Source: an uncultured Desulfobulbaceae bacterium (GTDB lineage Bacteria > Desulfobacterota > Desulfobulbia > Desulfobulbales > BM004). From it: a stretch of 64,000 nt of DNA. Of the stretch, positions 23,625-32,772 are shown one piece after another. The stretch is taken from the NCBI GenBank assembly GCA_947259115.1, contig CAMYKS010000003.1:186001-250000 (forward strand), in the 5' to 3' direction. Every line of letters starts with the position of its first letter. Within the stretch, counting starts at the first letter, position 1. The notes beneath the pieces were generated by a model, which saw only the letters and a list, made by a program, of their open reading frames with translations, ran no database searches and was not told the DNA's origin. Both the position numbers and the translations under genes were made by a program.

Positions 23625-24324
23625 GATTCAACCTTGTTAACATTTTGCGTATAGCAGACACCGGTATCTGGCCGGGTGCTGTCTCTTTGCCTTCAGCAGA
23701 GGCTCCATAGGTCATATAACCGCCAAGCTTTGTGGTTGCCAGACGGCTGATCATGCCGATTTGTCCCATGCAAAACGCTATAAGGGGGAAATTGTTCTCA
23801 GCCGCTATGATCTGAAGATTCAAGACCCTGAGTACATCCTTATAGTCTTTGGCCGTGGTGACAATTTTGCCGATATGTGCCCCGGATTCCATCTGCTGCA
23901 GCAAAATTTCGTCCAGTTCAAGGCTGGAAGTTGTGCCGGAAAAGTCATGCCATGAGATGATTAGCCCTGTTTGTGGATGTTTTAGCAGGACATCAAGCAT
24001 TTCATCCCGTAACTCAGGTGCTGTTTTGAGTTCCAGGTCCACCAGGGCGCAATCATGCTGAACAGCCTCAAGCAGCAATCTAATTCGAGCTGCTTCCGTA
24101 CCCTTAAATGCCCCTCCTTCCCATTCCGGACGATTGGTAAAGAGCAGGGGTTTTGCAAGATTATTTACAAAAGGCTCAATTTCCGGATGGGACAGACTGT
24201 CCAGGCGGATCTCTATGACATCTGCATCCTGCTCCGAGTGTTTGGCAATAGCAAGCGCCTGGGCGACCTTATCACAGGCAACAGATACACAAATACCAGC
24301 AGGGGAGGCTAAATTTACGGCCAA
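23614..24324 (-). CDS. aroD: Type I 3-dehydroquinate dehydratase
   Basis: Schiff-base dehydratase that forms 3-dehydroshikimate. About 236 residues. Seen: VIEIRLDSL near residue 43, the catalytic His in IISWHDFSG near 125, the Schiff-base Lys in IGKIVTTAKDY near 155, and IPFC-like LIAFCMGQIG near 185. The longest frame reaches 24417, but AGGAG 8 bases before the TTG at 24324 and the family length favour the TTG. Bases 24325-24394 separate it from the preceding gene. Confidence 0.9.
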   Translation of the reverse strand: MAVNLASPAGICVSVACDKVAQALAIAKHSEQDADVIEIRLDSLSHPEIEPFVNNLAKPLLFTNRPEWEGGAFKGTEAARIRLLLEAVQHDCALVDLELKTAPELRDEMLDVLLKHPQTGLIISWHDFSGTTSSLELDEILLQQMESGAHIGKIVTTAKDYKDVLRVLNLQIIAAENNFPLIAFCMGQIGMISRLATTKLGGYMTYGASAEGKETAPGQIPVSAIRKMLTRLNHAD

Positions 24325-24394
24325 CCGTTTATCTCCTAGAAAGTTTTCCTTACTAAACCACTTGTACGGTAATAAAACGAAGTAAAATACCCTA

Positions 24395-25132
24395 TTATAT
24401 CGGCATAAACTTGTCAATCAGATCGCTCAATACTCCCTTAGCAGGAGACTGTTCACGGAGTTGCTGCAATAGATCATGAATTTCCTGCACTTCGTGGGAT
24501 TCAAGCAGAAAGCCGGGCACTGGCCGGGCTGGCAGAAGATTTATGTTTTCTGCCTGGAATCCACTGTCTGTCAGACTGTAAAGAATATCGGTCATATTGG
24601 ACCAGTAGCCGCCATCGCTACTGATATGTTCAATAACCTGGGTGAAAACCGTATTGACCGTCAGGTGCATGGGGGCCATTTCTGCAGCCCTGTCCGCAGC
24701 GCAGCGCACCAGTGAGCCAAAACTTCTGCAGCCAAAAGGACGGGCTTCATAAAGTGAACACGTATTCTCATCAAGAAAAACACAGGGATTAAAATCCCAG
24801 CTTCCCAATGCTGCCTCGTCAACCTCCTGGTGTTGAAGACATTCCGCGGCATACTGGTTCAATGTTATTGCTGCTTTGCTTTTCCCCGGAGAGGTCTGGG
24901 CAAGCTTGTCCAGCAGCCATTTTTTTCTGTTTTGTTTATTAATGAAACCAAGGATTATTTCACCTTCCAGGCTTGTCATGGTGACACTCCCGGTGCAGCA
25001 GGCAGCGCAGCCTTTTTGACACGCCAGTGGAAAACGCTCCACCCAGCGGAAATAAACAGTATAGACAGCAGCCAGTAATTCTTTTTTATGGTCCATGCCA
25101 GTCGGCAAATGTATGTGCTGCCGAGCCATCAT
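24395..25132 (-). CDS. YkgJ-type cysteine cluster protein
   Basis: A 245-residue protein of the PF03692 family (putative zinc- or iron-chelating). Seen: CQKGCAACCTGSVTMTSLEGEI near residues 38-58, then NPCVFLDENTCSLYEARPFGCRSFG near 115-140. These two Cys groups (CxxxCxxCC, then CxxxxxxxC and C) probably bind a metal or Fe-S centre. The biochemical role of the family is unknown. Its ATG overlaps the stop of the upstream ykvA-like gene (ATGA), placing it in the pyr-aro operon. Confidence 0.85.
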   Translation of the reverse strand: MMARQHIHLPTGMDHKKELLAAVYTVYFRWVERFPLACQKGCAACCTGSVTMTSLEGEIILGFINKQNRKKWLLDKLAQTSPGKSKAAITLNQYAAECLQHQEVDEAALGSWDFNPCVFLDENTCSLYEARPFGCRSFGSLVRCAADRAAEMAPMHLTVNTVFTQVIEHISSDGGYWSNMTDILYSLTDSGFQAENINLLPARPVPGFLLESHEVQEIHDLLQQLREQSPAKGVLSDLIDKFMPI

Positions 25133-25386
25133 TTAACCTTGAAAACTTTACTTTTCACCTTGGCCATCACCTCTTTCGGGACCAGCCGTAACGCCAGGGC
25201 AACAAGAAATGAGGCAATTGCCAGGTCGTCCAGCCAGCCGAACAGGGGAATGGTGTCGGCAAGAAAATCCATTGGCACAAGAATATAGAGCAGGCCGACC
25301 GTAAGGATGAGTTTGACGTACCACGGTGTTTGGCGGTCAAAGAGGATCAGAGAATAATACCTGAGCTTTTGTAAAAAACTGTTCAT
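25129..25386 (-). CDS. YkvA family (DUF1232) small membrane protein
   Basis: 85 residues. The DUF1232 core is WYVKLILTVGLLYILVPMDFLADTIPLFGWLDDLAI, with one membrane segment followed by an amphipathic and a second hydrophobic helix. The conserved P-x-D-x-x-D pattern is present. Function is unknown; family members are widespread single-domain membrane proteins. It overlaps the next gene by 4 bases. Confidence 0.85.
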   Translation of the reverse strand: MNSFLQKLRYYSLILFDRQTPWYVKLILTVGLLYILVPMDFLADTIPLFGWLDDLAIASFLVALALRLVPKEVMAKVKSKVFKVK

Positions 25387-25440
25387 TTTTCTCCAACGAA
25401 CTCGTTTTCTTTAATATAATTAATGTATTATGGGTAAAAT

Positions 25441-26367
25441 TCAGGTGTGCCTGGCCCTGCCGATCAAATCCCGTATAGACGCAATGTTATGTTCCCTGAG
25501 ATATGTTCCCATGCCATGTATTATTTCTTCCGTGGCTTTCGGGTTGATAAAGTTTGTCGTTCCCACCTGGATTGCGCTGGCTCCGGCAAGCAGAAACTCT
25601 ATGGCATCTTCAGGGGTCGCAATCCCGCCTATACCGATGATGGGAATGGAGACATTTTCTGCAACCTGCCAGACCATGCGCAGGGCAATGGGTTTGATCG
25701 CCGGTCCGGATAAACCGCCGAATATATTGGCAAGTTTAGGCTTGCCTGAGTCAATGTCAATGGCCATGCCCAGCACCGTGTTTATCAGGGAAACGGCATC
25801 CGCACCTGCCTCTTCCACTGCCAGGGCAATCTCGGCTATGTCGGTGACATTGGGCGATAGCTTGACAATGACTGGCCGTTTGAAATGTTGACGCACCCCT
25901 TTTGTAACTGCATGGGCCATGTGCGGGTCTGTCCCGAAGGCTACACCCCCCTGCTTCACATTCGGGCAGGAAATGTTCACTTCCAGTGCTGCTACTTTTT
26001 CCTCCTCGTTCAGGCGCTTGGCAAGCTGCTGGTAATCCTCCACCGTATCCCCCAGGATGTTGACAATAAGGGGTGTGCTAATATCCTGCAGAAAGGGAAG
26101 TTTTTCCGAAAGGAACCTCTCCAGGCCCACGTTTTCGAGACCTATGGCATTAAGCATGCCGCAGGCTGTTTCGGCGATTCTCGTCGGGGGATTCCCTTTT
26201 CTGGGCAGCAGAGAAATACCCTTGACAATAATGGCCCCGAGGAGATTCAGGTTAACAAGCGAAGCGTACTCCTCCCCGTAGCCGAAGGTGCCGGAGGCGG
26301 TCATTACGGGATTTTTTAACCGTAGTGAGCCAATGCTGATTTTCATGTCAGGTTGTTCTACAGCCAT
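25441..26367 (-). CDS. pyrD: Dihydroorotate dehydrogenase B, catalytic subunit
   Basis: FMN-containing class 1B enzyme that oxidises dihydroorotate to orotate and passes electrons via PyrK to NAD+. 308 residues. Seen: LKNPVMTASGTFGYG near residue 17, the class 1 catalytic Cys in EVNISCPNVKQGG near 130, VIVKLSPNVTDI near 168 and the FMN-phosphate loops IIGIGGIATPEDA and AIQVGTTNF. It overlaps pyrK by 10 bases, which supports the NAD-linked two-subunit form. Confidence 0.96.
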   Translation of the reverse strand: MAVEQPDMKISIGSLRLKNPVMTASGTFGYGEEYASLVNLNLLGAIIVKGISLLPRKGNPPTRIAETACGMLNAIGLENVGLERFLSEKLPFLQDISTPLIVNILGDTVEDYQQLAKRLNEEEKVAALEVNISCPNVKQGGVAFGTDPHMAHAVTKGVRQHFKRPVIVKLSPNVTDIAEIALAVEEAGADAVSLINTVLGMAIDIDSGKPKLANIFGGLSGPAIKPIALRMVWQVAENVSIPIIGIGGIATPEDAIEFLLAGASAIQVGTTNFINPKATEEIIHGMGTYLREHNIASIRDLIGRARHT

Positions 26368-27143
26368 GCCACATCATCCGCATTAAATACCGGGCCATCC
26401 TTGCACACATGGACATACCCGTTCATGTCGGCCCGCAAGACCGCACATCCGAGACAGGCGGCAAGCCCGCAGGCCATTATGGTTTCCAGTGAGACCTGGC
26501 AGGCCCAGTTCTTATCTCTGCAAACCCCAACCACTGCACGCAGCATGGGGTAAGGACCGCATGTGTAAACCATTGCCGGATTCTCATCGGGCAATGGGGC
26601 CATGAGGTCTGTTACCAGCCCTTGTTTGCCCAGGCTGCCATCTTCTGTACAAACTTTCACCTCAAGTCCCATACCCGCAAAATCATCCACCAGGGTGCAA
26701 ATTTCATCCTTTGCTCTGGCACCCAGGAGCACATTAATAGTAGATGGTTCATTTTTTTTAAGTATCTGTTTGGCAAGAAAAAGCAGCGGCGCAATACCTA
26801 TACCACCGCCAACCAGATAATGATGGTGCTTAGAGTTGTAGGTAAAGCCGCGGCCCAGGGGCCCCAGTATATCCATATGCTGACCGACCTGCATTTTGCT
26901 AAGCGCCTGCGTCCCTTTGCCGATGACCTTCAGCAGTATCTGCAGCAAGCCCCCATCCCGCACCTGATGGATGGAAAACGGCCGGCGCAAAAGTGGATCC
27001 ATGCCCTCTGCGGCCCGCACCATAACAAACTGGCCCGGACGGGAGTCTGCAGCTATATCCGGCGCCTGGACGGTGAACCGGCATATGTCATCCGTAAGTT
27101 TTTCGCTGCGGATTATTTCCGCCTTCTGCTGCAATGCTGGCAT
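26358..27143 (-). CDS. pyrK: Dihydroorotate dehydrogenase electron transfer subunit
   Basis: FAD and [2Fe-2S] subunit of the DHODH-B complex. 261 residues. Seen: FAD-binding RRPFSIHQVRDGG near residues 54-66, the nucleotide-binding HHYLVGGGIGIAPLLFLA near 112, CGPYPMLRAVVGVC near 199 and the cluster ligands ETIMACGLAACLGCAVLR near 223-240 with a later Cys in YVHVCKDGP. It is the first gene of an eight-gene minus-strand operon (pyrK to queH). The promoter should be within 27144-27400, shared divergently with the prepilin peptidase, but I see no clean boxes there. Confidence 0.95.
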   Translation of the reverse strand: MPALQQKAEIIRSEKLTDDICRFTVQAPDIAADSRPGQFVMVRAAEGMDPLLRRPFSIHQVRDGGLLQILLKVIGKGTQALSKMQVGQHMDILGPLGRGFTYNSKHHHYLVGGGIGIAPLLFLAKQILKKNEPSTINVLLGARAKDEICTLVDDFAGMGLEVKVCTEDGSLGKQGLVTDLMAPLPDENPAMVYTCGPYPMLRAVVGVCRDKNWACQVSLETIMACGLAACLGCAVLRADMNGYVHVCKDGPVFNADDVAWL

Positions 27144-27400
27144 GGTCTTTTATAGGTTTCCAGGGGTCAAGGAGTCAAGGGTTTTGTTTATTAATCACCA
27201 TAAGTATCCTCTGCAGAAAACGGATCTGGGAAAAATAAAATATTAGATATCAGGTAAATCAACAAGTAGGCCTTTACGTGCAAGCTCATCTCATGGTACT
27301 TTCTTAATGGTTATTTTGCTTGATTTTCATTTTTTCTCCACCTGCAGCAGATTGTAACGAATTAATTCTTTACCATATTAATTGCAAAAAACGAATTTAT

Positions 27401-28189
27401 ATGCTCCAGGCCATCATATTTGTATTCTCTTTCATCATTGGAGGGGTAGTGGGAAGTTTTTTAAATGTGGTGATCCTCCGGCTTCCGGCTGAGGGCGAAT
27501 CCATCGCCTTTCCCGCTTCAAGATGTCCGAAATGTCTTCACCCTCTTAAATGGTATGATAATATTCCCATAATAAGCTTTATCCTGCTGCAGAAAAGGTG
27601 CCGGAACTGCAGGGCGCCAATCTCCTGGCAGTACCCCCTGGTTGAACTCAGCATGGCACTCCTGTCCCTGGCCCTGGTGCTCAAATTCGGCTTGACCATA
27701 ACCTTGCCCATTTATTTCGTCTTTACCGCGGCCTTGCTCGTTGTCATTGTTATAGATTTTTATCACCAGATCATACCGGATGTCATCAGCCTGTCCGGCA
27801 TAGTCATTGGCTTTGCATGCTCTTTCATCAACCCGGTCATAACATGGCAACAGTCCGGCATAGGGGTGCTGCTTGGCGGCGGCGTGCTTTACGCTGTGGC
27901 CGCAGGCTATTATCTATTCACCAAGCGCGAAGGCATGGGCGGAGGAGACATCAAGCTGCTTGCCATGATCGGGGCATTTTTGGGATGGCAGAGCCTGCCT
28001 TTTGTTGTGTTCGGCAGCTCTATTCTCGGAGCCATTGTCGGCATTGGTGCCATGGTAAAACAGAAAAAGGGCGGCAAAACCATGATCCCCTATGGCCCCT
28101 TTCTTTCGGGTGCAGCCCTGCTGTACATGTTTTACAGGGAGTTGATCAATTACTATATGGTGCTTTATTTTCTGACGCCGCCGCAATAG
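27401..28189 (+). CDS. pilD: Prepilin peptidase / N-methyltransferase
   Basis: Inner-membrane aspartic peptidase that cleaves and methylates type IV pilin-like precursors. About 262 residues. Seen: the N-terminal GGVVGSFLNVVILRLP, the zinc-type pair CPKC and CRNC (residues about 45-75), and the two catalytic Asp regions VIDFYHQIIPD and GMGGGDIKLLAMIGAFLGW, with about seven membrane segments. I start at ATG 27401 because the hydrophobic N-terminus begins there; the frame is open from 27320. No pilin genes are nearby. Confidence 0.93.
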   Translation: MLQAIIFVFSFIIGGVVGSFLNVVILRLPAEGESIAFPASRCPKCLHPLKWYDNIPIISFILLQKRCRNCRAPISWQYPLVELSMALLSLALVLKFGLTITLPIYFVFTAALLVVIVIDFYHQIIPDVISLSGIVIGFACSFINPVITWQQSGIGVLLGGGVLYAVAAGYYLFTKREGMGGGDIKLLAMIGAFLGWQSLPFVVFGSSILGAIVGIGAMVKQKKGGKTMIPYGPFLSGAALLYMFYRELINYYMVLYFLTPPQ

Positions 28190-28285
28190 AAAAAGATGTA
28201 AACAGCGTTACCGGTCGCACTGCCAATGGCAAGCCAAGCCCATTGCTCCTGCTGATCGTATTACAGAGATGAAGGAATGTAAACC

Positions 28286-28639
28286 GTGCGCAATGACATT
28301 GATTTGAAATATTTTAAGAAACGTCTTGATGAACGCCTTGAAGATATAACTGCCAGACAGGAACAGCAAAAACAGGAAACAGCCCCGGTGGAGCTTGACC
28401 AGGCACGGGTGGGCCGCTTATCGCGTATGGACGCCATGCAACAGCAAGCCATGTCCCAGGCCGTCGCCCGCCTTACCGACCTGGAACGGCAGAGAATCAA
28501 GTCCGCACTCGGGCGCATGGAATCCGGCGATTACGGTTATTGTGTACTCTGTGAAGAGGAAATAGCCGAAGGCCGTTTACGGTTTGATCCCAGTATCATG
28601 ACCTGTATTTCCTGTGCTGAAAAAGCGGATGCCAAATAG
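28286..28639 (+). CDS. TraR/DksA-type zinc finger protein
   Basis: A 117-residue DksA-like protein. The coiled-coil hairpin (about 1-80) has tip region DQARVGRLSRMDAMQQQ, followed by a four-cysteine zinc finger CVLCEEE and CISCAEK near 85-113. Members bind the RNA polymerase secondary channel and tune transcription with ppGpp. At 117 residues it is shorter than canonical DksA (about 150). It starts at GTG 28286, preceded by AAGGA. Confidence 0.88.
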   Translation: MRNDIDLKYFKKRLDERLEDITARQEQQKQETAPVELDQARVGRLSRMDAMQQQAMSQAVARLTDLERQRIKSALGRMESGDYGYCVLCEEEIAEGRLRFDPSIMTCISCAEKADAK

Positions 28640-28670
28640 GTTGTTGCCTGTGGTGCAGAAAAGAATTGCA

Positions 28671-29138
28671 ATGCTTGTTTCTAATAGAACGATACAGACC
28701 GTTGCCGGTGCTGTCACCATCTCCCTGATCATTTTCACCTTCTCTCACTGGGGCATCTTTCCGAATAAAGACAATCCAAATTTCAGTTATGGGAAAGGCA
28801 ATAGCCGCAACCATGTTATCCATGTGATAGACAAGAAAAAAGTGGAGGTGCCGTTTGTCTTTGATATCGGCCAGGAGATTTCGGAAGTCAGCCTGTCATT
28901 TTCCGGCGAGCATGCCCGCATGCCCGGCTTTAAACTAAGCGAGACTCCCGTTGCAGTGCAAAACGGCAAGGCGGCTTCAAAGGTGATCATTCACTTCGGT
29001 TCAAAACCATCCCTGAGAGCAGGCACTCACTTTCTGACTGTTATAGCTCGAGATACGGGAACTGGAAAAATTGTCTCTGCAGGAAAGATACGGTTTGCCT
29101 ACAACATGCATGAGGTCATTGCCAAATGCTCCTGCTGA
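28671..29138 (+). CDS. Membrane-anchored exported protein of unknown function
   Basis: About 155 residues, not recognised. It has a short N-terminus and one membrane segment (TVAGAVTISLIIFTFSHWGIF). A periplasmic beta-rich domain follows, resembling an Ig-like or DUF-type fold (VEVPFVFDIGQEISEVSLSFSG, AGTHFLTVIARDTGTGKIVSAG). It ends CSC, which could be a thiol or metal site. The start is uncertain: ATG 28671 places the anchor at the N-terminus; ATG 28632 overlaps the DksA-like stop. It is co-directional with the DksA-like gene. Confidence 0.6.
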   Translation: MLVSNRTIQTVAGAVTISLIIFTFSHWGIFPNKDNPNFSYGKGNSRNHVIHVIDKKKVEVPFVFDIGQEISEVSLSFSGEHARMPGFKLSETPVAVQNGKAASKVIIHFGSKPSLRAGTHFLTVIARDTGTGKIVSAGKIRFAYNMHEVIAKCSC

Positions 29139-29196
29139 ACAGGTAGAAACATCATGTCAGAAAACTGAATATATGATTGGCTGCGGTCAATAGTAA

Positions 29197-30591
29197 TCAC
29201 TTCATCAGGTAGAAGCCCAGGCTCCTGTCGCTGAAGCCTGATTCTTCAAGGAATTCACAGCCGATGTAATTGTCGTTAATGCACCGGACAATTACATTTT
29301 TTTCGATGGTTTCAGGTGGTACCTTATCAAGGGTGAATATGACCTTGAGTGTATCTCCAAGCTGGGTCCGCATCCGGTCCAAAGCAGTAAAACCGAGACC
29401 TCCCATGGAAATGTTCTTGATACGACAGTTAATGGGGACAGATGAACTACTGCCGGTATTAACCACGCTGACAATATCATCATAGGTGTAGTAGCCTCCG
29501 ATGGATACCTGCTTGCGGTAATGCTTCCTGAAGTTGAGATTGACTCCATAGGCGGTTCCGCAGGGACAGTTGACCTTCAGGAAGTGTTTGCGGCCCATAT
29601 ATTTATCAACGGATATTTCACGCACCAGCAAACAGTCCGGACAGCTGAGCGTTACCTTTTTGTCTTTCCGGACATTGAGATCCTGGATCGGCATTTTCTT
29701 TGTTTGGGCATCCTCATTATGGGCAACCGCACGGTCAATCTTATTGAGTATCCGGCCCTGGATGTCAAACTTGCAGGCATACATGGAAGGGTCGTGAAAA
29801 AAGGTGAACCAGGCATTTTCTCTGATGCCCCTGGTTTCATATTTTTGCTTGAGTTTAATGACGTCCAGGGGAAAGTTGTCATAGGCCATGATCCAGAGGG
29901 GATTGAAATGTACATGGGTGGGCAGCAGATCTGCAAGATGATAGGCTATATTGTTTTTCGATTGGATTTTGACAATCTGGTGTCCCCGGGTGTGGCCGCC
30001 GGTGTGCTGAACCTGGACGCCGTTACATACGGTGAAATCCCCTTCAACCAGCTGCAGATTGTTAGAGCCCTTCAGCTTCGAAAAGTTTTGCGGCCAGTAG
30101 GTATTCTTTGACCTGATATTGGGAGACATGACATCTTCCCATTCAAGTTTCTGCACTATATGCTTTGCATTGGGGAAGGTAAGTTCTTCCTTGTTGTCAG
30201 CGTTATGCATGACTACCCCCCCGGCATGATCGAAATCACAGTGGGTCAGAATGACATAGTTAATATCCTGTCGCTTGAGCCCAAGTTTCTTCAGCTCCCG
30301 GGGAAGGTCCCAATCCTTGATGACCCGGAAAATCTGTTTCTGTTTTTCAGTCATTTTATTGCCAAGACCGGTTTCGATAATGATCAGGGAATCAGGGGTT
30401 TTGACCAGGAGGGGGTAATTCAGGAGCTTGATATAGTTGTCATTATGACTGATGTAGTCACCTGCATCGGCAGGATATTTTTTTGACCAGAGCACCTTGG
30501 GGACAACACCGAACATGGTGCCGCCGTCCAGCTCGAATTCGCCGCCGTTGAGCCAGAAAATCTCAAAATCACCGAGTTTGCAACTTTTCAT
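29197..30591 (-). CDS. Metallo-beta-lactamase fold hydrolase fused to PilZ domain
   Basis: 464 residues. The N-terminal part (about 1-265) is an MBL-fold hydrolase: LTHCDFDHAGG near residue 115 (an Asp replaces the second His of the usual HxHxDH), TGGHTRGHQ near 200 and the metal Asp in YHLADLLPTH near 220. Residues about 325-365 hold CPDC and CPCG, a likely zinc ribbon. The C-terminal part (about 370-464) is PilZ-like, with RKHYR (the RxxxR motif) and CRIKNISMGGLGF (the N/DxSxxG motif). PilZ domains bind c-di-GMP, so hydrolase activity may be under second-messenger control; the substrate is unknown. I choose ATG 30591, where the MBL domain begins. Confidence 0.85.
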   Translation of the reverse strand: MKSCKLGDFEIFWLNGGEFELDGGTMFGVVPKVLWSKKYPADAGDYISHNDNYIKLLNYPLLVKTPDSLIIIETGLGNKMTEKQKQIFRVIKDWDLPRELKKLGLKRQDINYVILTHCDFDHAGGVVMHNADNKEELTFPNAKHIVQKLEWEDVMSPNIRSKNTYWPQNFSKLKGSNNLQLVEGDFTVCNGVQVQHTGGHTRGHQIVKIQSKNNIAYHLADLLPTHVHFNPLWIMAYDNFPLDVIKLKQKYETRGIRENAWFTFFHDPSMYACKFDIQGRILNKIDRAVAHNEDAQTKKMPIQDLNVRKDKKVTLSCPDCLLVREISVDKYMGRKHFLKVNCPCGTAYGVNLNFRKHYRKQVSIGGYYTYDDIVSVVNTGSSSSVPINCRIKNISMGGLGFTALDRMRTQLGDTLKVIFTLDKVPPETIEKNVIVRCINDNYIGCEFLEESGFSDRSLGFYLMK

Positions 30592-30789
30592 GTAATAATA
30601 CCATAGAGTGGGGGGGAAGAGTAAACACAAAGAAAGTATACCAGATTTCACAGCAATATAACGAGGTTAATCTGTTCTGATTCAAAAAAATGCCAGTTAA
30701 ACAGTTATTTATGGAACGACTTTTTCGTTAAAGGGTGAATGCGGGGAAGAAAACCAGGCCGGAAACTGATGCGGAAATAAAGGGGAACA

Positions 30790-31917
30790 TTAAAATTGCC
30801 CCAGGGCTGACCATAATACACCTGCAGCAATTGCTGAGCCGATGACTCCTGCCACATTGGGAGCCATGGCATGCATAAGCAGGAAATTGTTGGGATCTTC
30901 CTTCTGGCCTACCATCTGGACAACTCTGGCGGAATCAGGTACAGCCGAAACACCTGCCGCCCCTATGAGTGGGTTGATTTTTTCCTTTAAAAATAAATTC
31001 ATGAATTTAGCAAATAATACCCCGCCCATTGTGGCAACAATAAATGAAAGAGCGCCAAGGCCAAAGATGAACACTGATTTGGGGGTCAGAAATGTTTGGG
31101 CCTGGGTGCTTGCTCCCACTGTAAAACCAAGCAGTATGGTGACTATATCAATCAAGGCATGCCTGGCTGATGCGGCAAGGCGCTCGGTTACCGTACTTTC
31201 TTTCAGGAGGTTGCCAAAGAAGAGCATACCGAGCAGGGCAATGGAACCAGGGGCGAGCATGGCGCAGATCAGGAAGGCAACAACCGGAAAGATGATTTTT
31301 TCTTTCCTGGAAACCACCCTGGGCGCTTTCATGTGTATTTTTCTTTCCTTTTCAGTGGTGAACAGGTACATGATCGGGGGCTGGATAACCGGAACCAGGG
31401 CCATGTATGAGTATGCAGCAATAGCAATGGGCCCAAGGAGTTCCGGGGCCAGCATGGAGGAGAGGAAGATGGCGGTCGGGCCGTCTGCGCCGCCGATTAT
31501 GCCTATGGAACCAGCCTGAGCAGGGGTAAACCCAAGGTACAGAGACCCCAGAAAGGTCAGGAAGATGCCGATCTGGGCGGCAGCCCCCAACAGAATAAGC
31601 TTGGGATTGGAAAGCATGGTGGAAAAATCAGTCATTGCCCCAATGCCAAGAAAGATCAGGGGGGGATAAATTCCTTTTGTCACTCCGAAATAAAGATAGT
31701 ATAAAACACTGCCCTGGTCATATACACTGAGGATCATGCCCTTAATGGGCGGTACATTTCCCACGATAATGCCAAGGCCTATGGGTATGAGCAGTAATGG
31801 TTCGTAATCCTTAACAACCGCCAGGTAAATGAATATTATCCCGATAAGGATCATTGCCACGTTGCCTATTTCAAGGTGGGCAAAACCGGTATTATGCAGG
31901 AAATTCTCAAAACTCAC
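30790..31917 (-). CDS. Na+-translocating decarboxylase beta subunit
   Basis: OadB/GcdB/MmdB family. This integral membrane subunit decarboxylates carboxybiotin and exports Na+. About 375 residues with many membrane segments. Seen: the conserved GIGAMTDFSTMLSNPK near residue 90, the Na+-site region GIIGGADGPTAIF near 140, and NPLIGAAGVSAVPDSARVVQ near 315. I use GTG 31917 (GGAG 7 bases upstream). The frame also opens at a TTG at 31938 that overlaps the upstream stop. It is last of the gamma, carrier, beta set. Confidence 0.93.
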   Translation of the reverse strand: MSFENFLHNTGFAHLEIGNVAMILIGIIFIYLAVVKDYEPLLLIPIGLGIIVGNVPPIKGMILSVYDQGSVLYYLYFGVTKGIYPPLIFLGIGAMTDFSTMLSNPKLILLGAAAQIGIFLTFLGSLYLGFTPAQAGSIGIIGGADGPTAIFLSSMLAPELLGPIAIAAYSYMALVPVIQPPIMYLFTTEKERKIHMKAPRVVSRKEKIIFPVVAFLICAMLAPGSIALLGMLFFGNLLKESTVTERLAASARHALIDIVTILLGFTVGASTQAQTFLTPKSVFIFGLGALSFIVATMGGVLFAKFMNLFLKEKINPLIGAAGVSAVPDSARVVQMVGQKEDPNNFLLMHAMAPNVAGVIGSAIAAGVLWSALGQF

Positions 31918-31934
31918 AGAGCTTCTCCATAGAA

Positions 31935-32366
31935 TCAACCTATTAAGATAAGTTCCTGCCCCTGGCTGACAATATCGCCATCGCGCACCAGGATTTTTTT
32001 GACAATACCGTCACGGGTGGCAGGGAGTTTGTTTTCCAGCTTCATGGCTTCCATGATGAGCAGTTTCTGGCCTGCTGTAACCTTGTCTCCCTCTCGCACG
32101 AAGATGGATTTGATCTGCCCGGGCATGGGAGCAATGACGCTATCGGCAGAAGGCATGGAAGGTGTGGCTGAAAGTGATGTGCTTGACCCGGAAACCTGTT
32201 TTGGAGGGGCCTTGGGCACAGACTCAGGCAGGACTAACTGCTGAACCTTTTTGATGGAAACAGTATGTTCCAGGCCATTGACTTCAGCGACGACTTCTGA
32301 GTCGGTGACTTTTTTTACAATTACTTCATAATCAGTGCTGTTTATGGTCAGGTCATATTTTCGCAT
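31935..32366 (-). CDS. Biotin carboxyl carrier protein of decarboxylase/transcarboxylase
   Basis: 143 residues. A small N-terminal domain (MRKYDLTINSTDYEVIVKK) and a Pro/Ser-rich linker (about 55-75) lead to a biotinyl domain with the target lysine in MEAMKLEN near residue 110. It is comparable to MmdC/GcdC or the 1.3S subunit of transcarboxylase. It shuttles CO2 between the cytosolic carboxyltransferase and the membrane beta subunit. I start at ATG 32366, which has AGAGGTG upstream. The gene lies between the gamma and beta subunit genes. Confidence 0.92.
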   Translation of the reverse strand: MRKYDLTINSTDYEVIVKKVTDSEVVAEVNGLEHTVSIKKVQQLVLPESVPKAPPKQVSGSSTSLSATPSMPSADSVIAPMPGQIKSIFVREGDKVTAGQKLLIMEAMKLENKLPATRDGIVKKILVRDGDIVSQGQELILIG

Positions 32367-32376
32367 GGTGCACCTC

Positions 32377-32772
32377 TTAGCTTCTATGGTCAGGCAGGTG
32401 ACTGCGAACTGCAAGACCTCTCATCCTGCCGGCGGTCAACCAGGGCGATGCGATGTCTTCGTGGCGTTTCCAGGTGATTTTTTCATAATTGCCGCCACCA
32501 GCCTGGTCGAGGTGCAGGGCAACAGCTATGGCCAAAAGCAATTCAGAGTCTTCGCTGCCAGTCAGCACAGTTTCGGTTTCTTTGTTTTTTTCTTTTTTGC
32601 CTGCTTTAATTTTGTTGGGTAAGCCGAGAATTCTGGGAAGTAATGTGATGTAGAGGCTGATAAAGGTGAGTCCGGCAAAAACAATGAGCATCCCCATGAG
32701 GCTGAATGTTACATAATTGTGACCATTTGCAAAGAGATTGTCCAAACCTATTTGGTCAAATGTAAAACCCAT
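32377..32772 (-). CDS. Na+-translocating decarboxylase gamma subunit (OadG family)
   Basis: 131 residues with a single N-terminal membrane helix (MGMLIVFAGLTFISLYITLLP) and a charged cytosolic tail (KIKAGKKEKNKETE, then AIAVALHLDQ). OadG-type subunits hold the complex together. It is the first gene of the three-gene set and is divergent from the malonyl-CoA decarboxylase gene. Confidence 0.85.
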   Translation of the reverse strand: MGFTFDQIGLDNLFANGHNYVTFSLMGMLIVFAGLTFISLYITLLPRILGLPNKIKAGKKEKNKETETVLTGSEDSELLLAIAVALHLDQAGGGNYEKITWKRHEDIASPWLTAGRMRGLAVRSHLPDHRS

